A DNA stretch of 64,000 nucleotides. Source: Endotrypanum monterogeii. Lineage: Eukaryota > Euglenozoa > Kinetoplastea > Trypanosomatida > Trypanosomatidae. Each line of letters opens with the position of its first letter. Within the stretch, counting starts at the first letter, position 1. The notes under the pieces were generated by a model that saw only the letters and a program-made list of their open reading frames with translations, was not told where the DNA came from and did no database searches. The DNA is taken from the NCBI GenBank assembly GCA_000333855.2, contig CM007318.1:166921-230920 (forward strand), in the 5' to 3' direction. Positions 50,901-60,947 of the stretch are shown piece by piece. A program made the translations under genes and the position numbers.

Positions 50901-53609
50901 GTGAGCACCGAAGTTGAAGGGCTGGTGTCCTCAGACAGCCTCAGAGAGGGAGATCTATCTCTCACCCAAACGGTGCTAGCACAACACGCCCCGTTGCTCG
51001 TTCCGCTTCTCGTGCAACTTATCAAGGATGTCGATTTGTTTGTCGACGTCACCGGTGTTCCGCAACCGGTGCCGCCAATCATCTCCTCCGTCTCTGCATC
51101 TCTGTCTCGTCCGACTCCACAGTCTCCGGAAGTGAGCCGCTGCGCAAGAGAGGGAAGCAACATCAGCGTGTTTTTTTCGCCAATGTTTGGTGATCACTGG
51201 AACTGGTTGCCGAAGTCAGCAGCCTATGCGGCACTTGCTTCCTGGTGTCTGCTGCGTAGCATTGGAAATATTGTTTTGGAAGAGGCGAGAGGAGCCAGAA
51301 ATCTTGTCTTGTCAATGACCGATGATGACAGCAACGAGGAGAATGACCAAAGCTTAGAAACCCAAGAGTCGCGTCCCTCGCGCTACACCGGCAGCACGAA
51401 CACGCAAAAAAGTGGTGAGTGCGACCGAGTCCCACCTTCCTATGACACGGCAGAAGACCCGAAACCGCATGACGAAGTGATCCCGTCCATCGTCAACACG
51501 TCGTCCTCTGACTCTTCGCTGGGTGATCTGATGGAGGACGCCGAAGATGTGACTGCATTACGTTATCCTCACCCGACCGCACAGTCAAGGAAGTCAGATG
51601 ATGGCCCCTCGGGAACGGAATCACTCAACCAGACCTCCGCTCAGTCCCCTAGTCAGGTGAAACTGCGCTGTGTAGACCCCGACGTATTGCGCATTCCTGA
51701 GATATTCGCGGAACACGGTGGTGTAGGGGTGCTTACGTCGTGGCTGCGACATGTCCTGTGTCTCTGCTTCTCCGCGCGTCTGAAGCAGCGAGTGCAGCAC
51801 GGCAGCCACAGTGAGAGCACTGTGCCACGGCTGACAGAAGAGGAGATGTCGAACTTCAAGCGCTACCAAAGCACCTTTCTGCTCCTCCTCAACGTTTTTC
51901 GTGCGTGCATCATGGGATTCGAAGATAACGAGATCCAGTTTGTCGAATCTGGAGGGGTTCACGGAATACTAGACCTCATCGAGGCGTTTGCGTTGAAGCA
52001 GGGTCTCATCGATAAAGCTGCCCGGCATGTGCGCCGCACAGCGGCCGACCACCTCAGCAGTGCGGCTGCCGGCATGGACAGCTCTAAAGATCAAGATGGC
52101 GTCTTGACCTACGCGTCAACGCTTCTGTCTGATCTCCTCGAGAGCTGCCCTCGCGCCACTGATGCCTTCTTCACGTGGCGCAGCCGTCACATTCTTCTAT
52201 CTCCGCTCACTCCGGACGTGCGCGAGTGTACGATCCCAAGCAGCAAGGGCATCGATGCGGTGAAACTGCTGCTGTGTCTCTGGGTGTCGGAGATGTCAGC
52301 GCGAGATGCCAGCGGCCCACTAGGCGCCATCACCGCCGCCCCCGAAAGCTCCTCTGGCTTGACACTTCTCCGCTTCCACCTTCGAGGAGCTGTGCGCACA
52401 GCACTGAGGGAAGAATACGTGTGTCGCCTCTTGCGCCGACGCAGCAAGTTGGGGGTGCTGCAAACCGATGTAATGCGCAACTACTACCGATATCTCCACA
52501 CAGAGGTACTGCCACAAACCGCCTCGCCAACGGAGGACGACACTCCAGACTCCGTCGTTCTGGAATACATGAAGAATCTCATGTCTCGGAACGGACGAAA
52601 CTCCTCCGCGGCACCAGAGCAGCAGATCCCCCTTCTCATCTACAGCGCGCTGGGGCTGAGCATGAAGGTGTTCGGGTGCTTATCCACCGTCGGGTTCGAC
52701 TCGCTTTGCCCCTCAGAGGTAAAATCACTCGCGGTACCGTCTAAAGAAACACACCTTTCTTCACTGGAGAGGTCTTTTCTGATTCAGGTCGCAGCGCTGC
52801 CTGCGTTGTGCGTCGACGAAATCTGTGCGGCGATGGCGGAAGTTGCTCTCGAGGGTCAACACTTATTTGATGCTGAGATGGATCCCGAGGACGGGGACAC
52901 CAGCGACCCCACCAGTGATGCGGTGATGGCATGGCGGCCCACAACGCCTGACCGGCGAGTGCTGCGCACCGCAGCTGAGGAAGCCTCGGTTCGCGGCAAA
53001 GAGATTTATCAGCTTATCGAGCTTGGGATGCAAGTGCAGCACGCACGTGATTCACAGCTCTACAGCCGCTTCCTTGTTTCACAGCTGCGCCAGCCGGTAG
53101 GACAGCCACCGGATGGCCATACTGGCGCCGTCAAGGGTTTGTGGAAGACACAGCGGCGCCTTTCTTTCACCCGTGGAAGCGCCTTGAGCTTCGACGGCGA
53201 CACCACTTTATCTTGTGCTGCCGAGCTTTCTGCGCGTCTATCGAATCGCTTAGCAGTCGAGCAGCAGCAGCAGCAGCAACTCCTTTCCTCCACGGTGTGG
53301 GGGATGCAGCGTCTCGACAACACACAAACCGAAGATTGGGTGGGCGAGGCGCAGAGCGCAGCGAGGCAGCTCACCAATACCCAAGCACTGCTGGGCATTA
53401 GCCGTACCCCGTACCCCTCACTCATGAACTCCATCGATGGCGCTGCTCATGTTCGACACTCGACCACGTCATTCAGTGTTGTTGCCCCACCCCGGCGTCC
53501 AGCTCTCCCTTTGTCGCAGAGACACAAACAGCGACAGGCAATGATCGCACGAAGCCTTCGCAAGCTTTCCCTCGACGATCCTGCCCAGCACGCCTCTCAG
53601 CATCCGTAG
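47997..53609 (+). CDS. Large ARM-like protein resembling CFAP69
   Basis: 1870 residues, starting at the first ATG after a strong predicted acceptor. Most of the chain is predicted helical with armadillo-like pairs (for example ALHYLFTAPAKAEEAKRWAL, FVESGGVHGILDLIEAF), broken by disordered Ser/Thr/Glu-rich inserts (about 320-345, 870-900, 1100-1220). The C-terminal third resembles the flagellar protein CFAP69: a CIMGFEDNEIQFVESGGV segment near 1300, then the LLSDLLESCPRA stretch, then GIDAVKLLLCLW near 1418, and later a helical TAAEEASVRGKEIYQLIE stretch near 1660, in the same order as in CFAP69. In animals CFAP69 is associated with the sperm flagellum and ciliary axoneme. The match is from memory of family patterns and is remote; the protein is about twice CFAP69's length. 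A Q6 run lies near residue 1756. Confidence 0.55.
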   Translation: MRFKAAAHATDQLPWSQNGFPAPKRMQKDSPVTKFAWQSTQTRSKRVEAFVRHISQLPAFVAWVPKNAATTPSLVEEYLDSKVMAVVAQLDPIHQAGNYERLILLLAELLSDDLAAGVTPRVVLHGVIDLINSCITAITKGEVSIYEEKRKGEQRLGASSVTALLQSMQNSGSTSVSTANLSRQRSNAAPVESLLPPLVEQPSKLQRDAHIDHKAAVTEDERVATEMEIWENYMATTRAAIISQKMYPRAAQPPAAAFETAACPLASKSMTMVTKCTLPNALCALIERCTSTPHVCLTLTDHQYQVSAVRNLLCALVTIMQGIEGDSTEATADGEGTVGSSSSSSGRHKRAVSATTSDVQAVRLTALKGISRLLAIYLDGTDTKEQQSLTVRVEDVDIFSIFEDLTHQWARTLSILASEEYNKGAAGAKGNLKGKGEGDDLDSFAFVQQTLNSEDGSNTAAQLHWILRIANQIIAAQLRQSNKGSTWDNSRVRTLPPMLIPLALRTLSQIPTASSPPYRAASYEQLCVDVLWSASLLAPSEASRQFVYSSICATGLAGDSDSASKSELSISGRAEANPPAMDLFTALIHKFNESHNATKCELRDDLVSLFALLLRHDIQYVKEELVERRAAPNKNQQMSSMSQSTPLATTNSCEAHATPLTLGSVTVEAINAVAALLFETTCGAELTTTLQFNDTGSGEAAPASLLSIDGARQHALRFRSIATSVARRRELLNLKIYGWQLLDVHSAWQLAHLTYREYLHSHDTTATMLSAALTSSLQHTNPTEGGTEEDTRDDTVTEALWGLQLSQLGFLDVLLMYVDTRTDDAAVMAWTQEERIQLELEAWQLLASMILFSQELSNLSGGVQIRRHLWTGEESPAPEQYQKQEDNPSPSMSSVETRESNGIGKYFELRNTDNSDADGGSSNILYGADKHFIAAGGIQVALHYLFTAPAKAEEAKRWALVTLAAIARVSTEVEGLVSSDSLREGDLSLTQTVLAQHAPLLVPLLVQLIKDVDLFVDVTGVPQPVPPIISSVSASLSRPTPQSPEVSRCAREGSNISVFFSPMFGDHWNWLPKSAAYAALASWCLLRSIGNIVLEEARGARNLVLSMTDDDSNEENDQSLETQESRPSRYTGSTNTQKSGECDRVPPSYDTAEDPKPHDEVIPSIVNTSSSDSSLGDLMEDAEDVTALRYPHPTAQSRKSDDGPSGTESLNQTSAQSPSQVKLRCVDPDVLRIPEIFAEHGGVGVLTSWLRHVLCLCFSARLKQRVQHGSHSESTVPRLTEEEMSNFKRYQSTFLLLLNVFRACIMGFEDNEIQFVESGGVHGILDLIEAFALKQGLIDKAARHVRRTAADHLSSAAAGMDSSKDQDGVLTYASTLLSDLLESCPRATDAFFTWRSRHILLSPLTPDVRECTIPSSKGIDAVKLLLCLWVSEMSARDASGPLGAITAAPESSSGLTLLRFHLRGAVRTALREEYVCRLLRRRSKLGVLQTDVMRNYYRYLHTEVLPQTASPTEDDTPDSVVLEYMKNLMSRNGRNSSAAPEQQIPLLIYSALGLSMKVFGCLSTVGFDSLCPSEVKSLAVPSKETHLSSLERSFLIQVAALPALCVDEICAAMAEVALEGQHLFDAEMDPEDGDTSDPTSDAVMAWRPTTPDRRVLRTAAEEASVRGKEIYQLIELGMQVQHARDSQLYSRFLVSQLRQPVGQPPDGHTGAVKGLWKTQRRLSFTRGSALSFDGDTTLSCAAELSARLSNRLAVEQQQQQQLLSSTVWGMQRLDNTQTEDWVGEAQSAARQLTNTQALLGISRTPYPSLMNSIDGAAHVRHSTTSFSVVAPPRRPALPLSQRHKQRQAMIARSLRKLSLDDPAQHASQHP

Positions 53610-55228
53610 AGCACGTGCGTTACTTGGTGCGTCAAGATTGGATCATGGCCCTAACACACACAATTCCCCTTACATGTCCCGGTTTTAGAGGGTCAACATT
53701 CAGGTTGCCCACGATGCCTACAGTGATCGCGGTGCCTGTAGTCTCACTTTTCCGCTACGGTGTCTCAGCTCTGTTGCTCTGACCCAACACACACAATCTT
53801 TTTTTTTTTTCAATCGGGATTCTGAACTCGATTCCCGACTATATGTAACTACCTACTGCCAACACTATTACTTCAGAACGCTTGGTGTTGTGAGCTCATG
53901 TGTCTCCTTTTCACTTTCGGTGTTTCCTTTGATGTACATATAAATGAGTAAGTGAGCTCACAAGGAGGACAGAGAAGTGTGGGGACTGGTGTTTGGTGTT
54001 GACGACTCACCGCTATTACACTTCTTTGCACACATGACCCGTTGCCTGTGCGTCTCATGCCCCTCCCCTCACCCACCACCACCACCACCACCACCCCCCG
54101 CCTCGCACACACAAATATATATATATATATATATATATAGGAAGAGAGTGATCAGTAACGCCAACAGCGATCGTCTCTCGTGGCGTTTTTTTTTTTTTTC
54201 ACGGCGTGTGTGTATAGGCTTTGTGTCTCCGCGTGCGTCGTCGGCCCTCACTGATGCTCCTTTGACGACAATTGTGTCACTGATGTTAAATTCGTGTGCC
54301 TAAGGGGAAGGGGGGCGTGGCGTTTTTTTTTTTGGCATGGTCGTGCGGCACCTGTGCACGTTAAACGTCTGTTGGGAGGTGGTGAGAGCTATCGCCCTCC
54401 AAATGACCCAAAAGAAAACTCAGGACATGAGAAAAATGGGGAAAACGCGCATCTGTCAGGATGTAACGTGAGATTCTACCCCACCTCTGCCACCCCGCGA
54501 AGAAAAAAAAAAACTCACTCACTTGGGGAAGCATGCATGAAAGCGGACGGAGACCGTTCCCCAAACAAGGCAACTACTCTTAGATTTACCACTCCGCCAC
54601 TGGAGTCCAGCTAGCACACATAATCGGCCAATGTAGACCTCACCTCGACCCATCCACTCACCTCCCCGCAAACATCTTTTTCCGTCTCTTACTACGTACG
54701 CGCTTGAGACCGATTCCTGCAGGCGCGCCTCTCCGCTTCATCACTGAGTTTACAGCAACCCACCCACCCTCACGTCGCACAAAGCATACAAACAAACAAA
54801 AAAGCTTAGAAAAGACGCCTTCGCGCCTTTCAGAATATCATGGACATGTGTCTGCTTCATTCCGTACAGTAAAAAAAAAAAAATCGTTTCCATTATATCG
54901 AGAAGTGCAGTGGTCTTGCGTGGGTGCAAGACGCCACCGATAAATATTTTTCGATAAAATGAGATTTGACGCACAAGCCTATCACATACCGCTCTACTTC
55001 ACCCACAGGAAATAAAACCGGGATAGGAACCCATTCTTCACGCCTCCCAAGGGTATTTGGATGTCACCGCGTGTGTATAGCCTTCCCTCCCTCTTCTCCT
55101 CTTTCATTATTGTTTACAACATTGACAATCGATCACCCTCTGTGTAAGCACTAGCAAAGGCGCAGGATACCAGAGCACGAACGCACGGAAAACAATCCAT
55201 TGAAGTGAACTGCTGCCTGGAGACCGTC
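53610..55228. other. Intergenic spacer (1.6 kb)
   Basis: No gene supported. Poly-T at 53799-53810, (CAC)n at 54073-54094, (TA)n at 54115-54138, poly-T at 54187-54199 and 54324-54334, A-runs at 54503-54513 and 54871-54883. The last 80 bases form the GUF1 leader. Confidence 0.7.
55081..55148 (+). promoter_or_regulatory. Predicted spliced-leader acceptor for GUF1
   Basis: A long C/T tract (55081-55110), a second pyrimidine segment, then AG at 55147-55148. No ATG occurs until 55229. This places the upstream GTG-initiated extension (from 55205) in the 5' UTR. Confidence 0.5.
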
Positions 55229-57712
55229 ATGAAGTTGTGTTGCACGCGAATCGGCAGAAGCCCCCCCACGCGATTTTCCGTTTTTTTGTGCGGCACTTCT
55301 CATCAGAGAGGTGCCATCACGACAGCGTCACACCACGGACTTACTGGACCGCACTGGAACTCCCCTGATGGTTCTGGAAAATGTGGGTGCTCTAGATCTC
55401 TACTGGTGGAGCCCCGAAGACACTGTAGCGCGCTCTCCTCCTCACCACCGGACTCCTCCACAGCACCAGAGCATGGGGAGGACCTCTACTTGTCTCACTA
55501 TGCTATACCGGAAGACGCACGCCGTCTGATCGGCACACCTCAGCTGTTGCCGTGCAACCCAGCTGACGAGATTTCGTTTAAGAAGCGCCTCATAAAGAAC
55601 TTTCCTCAGTCGTGCATTCGCAACGTGAGTGTGGTGGCACACGTCGATCATGGCAAGACAACGCTCTCGGACGCTATGCTTCGTTTTTCGAATCTTTTGC
55701 CGGCAGACGGGGTCACTGGTACCTTTACAGATCGCCTTCAGGTGGAGAAAGAACGGGGTATCACCATCAAAGCGCAGACGTGCAGTGTGCTTCTCACGGT
55801 GCGTGAGACCGGCACACAGTACCTGGTGAATCTTATCGATACACCAGGACATGTTGACTTCCAGTACGAGGTGTCGCGTAGCCTCTGCGCCTCAGAGGGT
55901 GCGGCGCTTCTGGTAGACGTACGGCAAGGCGTGGAAGCACAGACGATGGCACAGTTTTATGCGGCACTGGAGCAAAACCTGACGATCCTGCCAGTCCTCA
56001 CGAAGATGGATAGCGTGATGTGCGACACGGAGGTGGAGAAGACACTCCTGCAGCTGGAAGACAGCACCGGCTTGCTGAGCCGCGAAGTTGTCCTGACGAG
56101 TGCGAAAAGTAAAAAGGGCATTGAGCAACTCTTCCAGCATATTATTGACCGAGTGCCGCCCCCACATGGCCGTACAGGCTTCTCTGACCTGAAGCAGCTG
56201 CCCACTATGCACCCCGACAGCGCTGAGCGAAAGCAAGTGGAGAGCGAACTCGTGCCACTCCGCGCTTTGCTTTTCGACTGTTGGACCGCCGAGAGCAGTG
56301 GCATGGCTGACAGCACTGCAGCAACGCCGCCGAACACACCTGCACCGTCTCCCCAGGTCTCCTCAGGGACGGCCGCTACCGCGGGTGGCCAACCCCTGGC
56401 GAAGGAAGGCATCTATGGCCTCATTCGTGTCGTTGACGGCACGGTGACCCCAGGTACCACTGTCATCTTTTTTCACTCTGGAAAAAAGTATGACGTGCGT
56501 GAGGTGGGCATCATCCATCCCACACTGCACCCGACCGCCGCCCTGACCGCTGGTATGGTTGGATTCGTGTTTTTCCCTGGGCTCACAAAGAAGGACGTCT
56601 TCATCGGTGACACCCTCTGCACGCTGCCGACGCGCAGACACAAGATAGAAGTAGCAGTGGCACCCAGTGCTGACAACGCAAGGTCAACAGACAGCGATGG
56701 CACGGAGGGAAATAGTAACCCCTTTCTCGTGACGCCGATCCCTGGGTTCAAGACAGTTCACCCCGTGGTCTTCGCCGGCTTCTACCCGGACGAGGGTGTC
56801 TACGTCACGCATTTGCGCGAGGCGGTGGATCTCCTCTGTGTGAATGACCCCTCTGTCACGGTGGAGCAGCTGCAGTGCCCCGCGCTGGGCCCCGGGCTGC
56901 AGTTGGGTTTTCTCGGCTTCCTTCACATGCAAGTCTTCAAGGAACGGCTGCTCGTAGAATTCGGACAGGCGGTCTTGGTCACACCGCCGCAGGTGCAGTA
57001 CATGTACGTTGATCAGCACAGCGACCCCGATGACCCAGCACAACGGAAACCTATCTCCGTCAGCAACTGGCGATGGCCTCACGAAGGCGTTGGGGCATAT
57101 CTCGAACCATTTGTCACGGCAACGGTGCTGACGCCGAGCGAATACTTCAACGATATCAACAGCGCTGCGCTGAGCTCTTTTCGAGGGGAAATGCAAGAAA
57201 TGCGCGTCATGGACGACGCCCGCACCTTGGTGCGTTACCGTATGCCCTTGGCAGACCTCGCTCGAGGATTCTTCTCCGCTGTGAAGAGTAGCTCGCATGG
57301 GTACGCCACACTGGAGTACGACGACCCCATCTTCATGACTGCCGACCTCGTGAAGATGGACATCGTCATCAACAAGGCGCGCATTTCGGCACTGTCGGCA
57401 ATTTGTCTGCGCCAGGAAGCCGGCGTGCAGGCCCGACGCATCATCGGCTCCCTCAAGGAAAACCTGCTTCGCTCCTCGGTTGACCTGCCACTACAAGCGC
57501 TGGTGGGGAACAAAATTATTTTACGAGACACCGTCAAGGCGTACCGAAAAGACGTCACCGCAAAAATACACGCCGGTGATATCTCGCGAAAACAGAAAAA
57601 ATGGAATGACCAGAAAAAAGGGAAAGAACGCATGGCTCGACGGAGTGTGGGCACCGTTACCCTGGACCAAAGCGTCCTTGCAGCCGCAATGGGGGCAACG
57701 ACAGCGCGCTAG
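55229..57712 (+). CDS. GUF1: Mitochondrial translation GTPase GUF1 (LepA/EF4 family)
   Basis: 827 residues. The basic, Ser/Cys-rich N-terminus ([16 protein letters not shown]) fits a mitochondrial presequence. GTPase motifs: P-loop AHVDHGKT (137-144), switch [11 protein letters not shown] near 178, DTPGH (204-208) and TKMD (258-261). The [26 protein letters not shown] segment is typical of LepA, as are the [14 protein letters not shown] stretch and the C-terminal [17 protein letters not shown]. LepA/EF4 acts on ribosomes during elongation or initiation; GUF1 is the organelle form. A disordered insert (about residues 355-390, [11 protein letters not shown]...) splits the G domain from domain II, and another lies near 485. 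This makes it longer than the 600-residue bacterial protein. The first ATG after the predicted acceptor is used. Confidence 0.93.
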   Translation: MKLCCTRIGRSPPTRFSVFLCGTSHQRGAITTASHHGLTGPHWNSPDGSGKCGCSRSLLVEPRRHCSALSSSPPDSSTAPEHGEDLYLSHYAIPEDARRLIGTPQLLPCNPADEISFKKRLIKNFPQSCIRNVSVVAHVDHGKTTLSDAMLRFSNLLPADGVTGTFTDRLQVEKERGITIKAQTCSVLLTVRETGTQYLVNLIDTPGHVDFQYEVSRSLCASEGAALLVDVRQGVEAQTMAQFYAALEQNLTILPVLTKMDSVMCDTEVEKTLLQLEDSTGLLSREVVLTSAKSKKGIEQLFQHIIDRVPPPHGRTGFSDLKQLPTMHPDSAERKQVESELVPLRALLFDCWTAESSGMADSTAATPPNTPAPSPQVSSGTAATAGGQPLAKEGIYGLIRVVDGTVTPGTTVIFFHSGKKYDVREVGIIHPTLHPTAALTAGMVGFVFFPGLTKKDVFIGDTLCTLPTRRHKIEVAVAPSADNARSTDSDGTEGNSNPFLVTPIPGFKTVHPVVFAGFYPDEGVYVTHLREAVDLLCVNDPSVTVEQLQCPALGPGLQLGFLGFLHMQVFKERLLVEFGQAVLVTPPQVQYMYVDQHSDPDDPAQRKPISVSNWRWPHEGVGAYLEPFVTATVLTPSEYFNDINSAALSSFRGEMQEMRVMDDARTLVRYRMPLADLARGFFSAVKSSSHGYATLEYDDPIFMTADLVKMDIVINKARISALSAICLRQEAGVQARRIIGSLKENLLRSSVDLPLQALVGNKIILRDTVKAYRKDVTAKIHAGDISRKQKKWNDQKKGKERMARRSVGTVTLDQSVLAAAMGATTAR

Positions 57713-57845
57713 GGGAGTATAATATTTCGAAGCGAGAGGGAGGCGGGGTGAGCACCCATGCGCGTAAGAGGACGTGTCATGTGCCCCGTAGCGATATGAA
57801 GTAACCACCCAGCATGTGATCTAGCTCAACCCGGTGGGCCCTCAT

Positions 57846-57849
<4 letters not shown>

Positions 57850-57881
<32 letters not shown>
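57850..57881. repeat. (TA)n microsatellite
   Basis: About 32 bases of uninterrupted TA, downstream of the GUF1 stop. Confidence 0.9.
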
Positions 57882-57885
<4 letters not shown>

Positions 57886-58156
57886 TAATCATCATTGGAA
57901 AACTTTTAACCAACCTTAAAGGTAGCTAACAGCTGCACATCTTTTATATATGTTGCAGCGAAGGCGCAAGTCGGCAACCGGTCAACCCGGAAATAAGTCT
58001 AGGCAACCCCAGTTGACACGGCTAGAGCCCCTTCTGCGCCACCCCCCTTCATTCCTTACGTGCATGAACCGCGCCAGACGAGGGAAATTTGTTCGTCTCG
58101 CTCTTCTCTGCTTTCATGCGTTATGTTGCACCTTCTCTGCTCCTTCACTACCCATC

Positions 58157-58176
58157 CACTCTCTTTTTTGTTTAAG
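58157..58176 (+). promoter_or_regulatory. Predicted spliced-leader acceptor for the IF1-like gene
   Basis: CTCTCTTTTTTGTTTAAG ends with AG at 58175-58176. There is no ATG from here to 58351. A second AG at 58243-58244 follows a C/T tract and would give a shorter leader. Confidence 0.45.
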
Positions 58177-58244
58177 TGCCGTTAACCCTCCATCTTTCCC
58201 CAGTGTGTGCCCATCCATCCATCCATCCCCCCCTACGTCTACAG

Positions 58245-58284
<40 letters not shown>

Positions 58285-58350
58285 TATAATCGCCCTCCCG
58301 CTCACCCTCCCACCCATTGCAACCCTTTCCCCCCTCGCCTGTGCTCGGCA

Positions 58351-58719
58351 ATGCAGTGTCTGCCCTCTGTGAGACTCGTCCGCCGTCTGGCCACCGCCTC
58401 TCTGGCCCCTGCCGGGGTGTGCCAGTCCCCCTCCCGCTTCAGCTCGAACTATCTGAATAAAGCAGCCAAGAAAAAGGTGCAGGAGGCCGACGACGAGCGT
58501 TGGCTCGAAGCTGAAATAGATAAGAATATTCTCACACCAGAAGAACGCTACGCCCATGCGCGAGAGGTCGAGGCGCTGAAGAATATGGTCTCTCAGCTCA
58601 AGGAAGAACACAGGGAAAACATCACGGAGACGAAGCGTGAGCACAGCAAGGAAATTGATGACATAAAAATGGAGATAAAAGATCTGCAGCAGCGGCTTGT
58701 GAAGCTCACAGAGAAATAA
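58351..58719 (+). CDS. Mitochondrial ATP synthase inhibitor IF1-like protein
   Basis: 122 residues. The first 30 are basic and lack acidic residues (VRLVRRLATASLAPAG), a likely mitochondrial targeting peptide. From residue 45 the chain is continuous helix with a strong coiled coil to the end. EERYAHAREVEALKN (64-78) aligns with the inhibitory core of IF1 (EERY followed by a charged helix with a conserved ALK), and the remaining HRE/HSKEID-type heptads fit IF1's dimerisation coil. IF1 binds F1-ATPase and blocks ATP hydrolysis; T. brucei has such an inhibitor, TbIF1. In these cells control of ATP hydrolysis matters because life stages differ in the direction of ATP synthase. The match is by pattern only; any small mitochondrial coiled-coil protein is the alternative. 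Confidence 0.6.
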   Translation: MQCLPSVRLVRRLATASLAPAGVCQSPSRFSSNYLNKAAKKKVQEADDERWLEAEIDKNILTPEERYAHAREVEALKNMVSQLKEEHRENITETKREHSKEIDDIKMEIKDLQQRLVKLTEK

Positions 58720-60947
58720 GGTGAAGGGAATAGTAAAAGCAACAACAAAAAATGGCTTTGCTCGTTGGCGTTGTCTACCTGCACTGGTTGTGGAGAGGGG
58801 AGGTCCGTTGTAGAGGGAGCGAGAACGGAGCTGACAATTAACAAACACGCAGGAGGGAAGGTGTTTTGTTTGTGTGCGCGAATGGTAGGGTGCCCAACAC
58901 TGTTTTTTATGCCCCACGACACACCAGAATAGGCAGAGAAATACTACTGTCCATGGATACACAGCCCCGCTCATTGTGATACCTCCCCCCTCCGCAGCCA
59001 CCCATGAATACGCACTCCATCTGTTTCCCTGTCCCCATCAAAAATGAAATTATATATATTTATATTTATGTATAAATATAGCAAGAAAAATTACAATTTA
59101 GATTTATAACGTACGTCTACCCGCAGCGCTACACGCACACGCAGACACACACACACGCACGTGTATAGGTGAATAAATACACTATATATATATAAATATA
59201 TATAAATATGTGTAGTGAGTTCATATGCGAATGCTCACAACCTTTCTACTTGCTCTCACCTAAACGCTGATGTCGTTTTCGTTTGAGAATGTACATTGGT
59301 GTGTGTGTGTGTGTGTGTGTGTTTGTACTGTCGTCAACAAAGCTGTTTACTTTCAGCTAGCGAACTTTTTTTATATACACATATATATATATATATATTT
59401 ATAATAATGAATGTTATTTTATTTCATTACATCAAACTAGTTTTTTTTTTTTTTTGCACAGTATCCCTTTCTTAAACCCGTCCTCCGTCCCGTACTCCCT
59501 CCCTCCTCGGATGGAGATTGTGCTTGTATGTGTGGGGGTGTGGGTGCGTGTAAGTTGGAAGAGGGGTAGAGCAATCACACAAATGCGCAACGTTGAATAA
59601 AAAAATGCAATTTATGCCGAGCAGATGAATCAAATGAGAGGCATAAGGCGAAACTCTGGTCGTGCTGGCGGTGGCGATCTATCAGTGACCCCTCTCTTCC
59701 CCTCTCCTGCTGCCACATCACCTTGGAGCCCTTCGATTCATCAGCAAAGCGTCTTTTGCCAACGGAAGTATGTGCATTGACTTCTGTTTATTGTTCTCTC
59801 TTTTTTTTTTTCAGTGCAACCTGCACACACGCGCGCACATATGCACACACCCACACCTTCTTTCACGAAATCCCAGCCCTTTTGAGCCCCGCTCACCCCA
59901 CACACTTTTCCATTCGTGCAACTGTATGCACACATATCTATACACCTTTTTTTTCCTGCTTTATTACCTGGCACCCTGGCAGCATATACACACGCAGTGC
60001 ACTGCGAAAGATGAGACCAGGAGTCTTACAAATTAATTGAGATGAACCAGCGGGGGAGGGAGGGGGTCGAACAACAACATCAAGGGAGAAAAGGATGCTA
60101 AGGGTCACATGTTGACGCCACAGGAAGAAAGAAAAAGGGGGAGGGAAACCTGGACAATTGAAAGGAGGTGAGCAACAGAAATAGGAGCGTCATGCAGCGC
60201 ACCTCCCACAACGACCTATTCCCCCCCCAGTCCCCCCCCCCCCAAGGGCACGGACGTAGACATTTTATGAATGAAAAAAAATGAAAAATATTTACAACGA
60301 CGTCTGTGTGTACCTTCACCTGTGTACAAGCAAACACGTGCGCTACTCAAAAAAGTCAACAAGAGACGCTGAGGTGGTGTTAGCAAGCGCCTTGCCCCTT
60401 TCGTGCGCCTCGCTGGTAAGTGAAGTTGCATCCTGTCCTTATGTTTCGAACCCAAACTTTCGCAACTCCCACACCCTACATTTTCTCTCTTGAACTGTGC
60501 CGATTGTTTGTTGTTTTTTTTCTTCCTTTTTTCTTCCCATAACTTCTTTGGACATCCACCTCCCCCGTCTACACACACATACACTTCACTACCTGGTAAA
60601 CACGCGGGATCTCCTGCAAAGCTTCCGCTCGCTGAGTTAACGCCACCCCCCCCCCCCACACACACACACACAGAGACACACTTTTTTTTTTCTCGGGGGA
60701 TAGTGTGTGTCGTGCGCTGTTGTTGTTTTCGAAATCGTTACCCCGTCGTCTGCGGTACTCCCCACCACCACCACCGTCATAGCACCTGCAAGCGATCACC
60801 GTGGCCTTTGCAGGTGTCTGGAGTGCTATCGATCTTTATCATCACCATCATCGCCCCGACGTATGCACACGCCCTGCCCCTACTTCATCTGCATTTCTCA
60901 CACGTGAACAGACTGACTATTGCACGATTTTTTTTTTTCGAAAGACA
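58720..60947. other. Intergenic spacer (2.2 kb)
   Basis: No gene supported on either strand. TA-rich stretches at 59051-59081, 59187-59209 and 59383-59399, (CA/CG) near 59130-59162, (GT)n at 59300-59322, poly-T at 59441-59455, C-runs near 60221-60243 and 60646-60658, (CA)n at 60657-60672. Short open frames across it are created by these repeats. Confidence 0.65.
60928..60944 (+). promoter_or_regulatory. Predicted spliced-leader acceptor almost touching the start codon
   Basis: An 11-base T-run is followed by CGAAAG, AG at 60943-60944. The start codon is at 60948, leaving only three bases of 5' UTR besides the spliced leader. An alternative AG lies at 60909-60910 after a weaker pyrimidine region. 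Confidence 0.45.

Larger units (their letters stand above)
57713..58350. other. Intergenic spacer (0.64 kb)
   Basis: No gene. Contains (TA)n at 57850-57881 and 58246-58289 (interrupted), (ATCC)n at about 58211-58227, and C/T-rich leader sequence. Confidence 0.7.

Noticed and set aside
55205..55228. Extension of GUF1 beginning at a GTG.
   Set aside because: Non-ATG start; the first ATG at 55229 gives a normal mitochondrial presequence.
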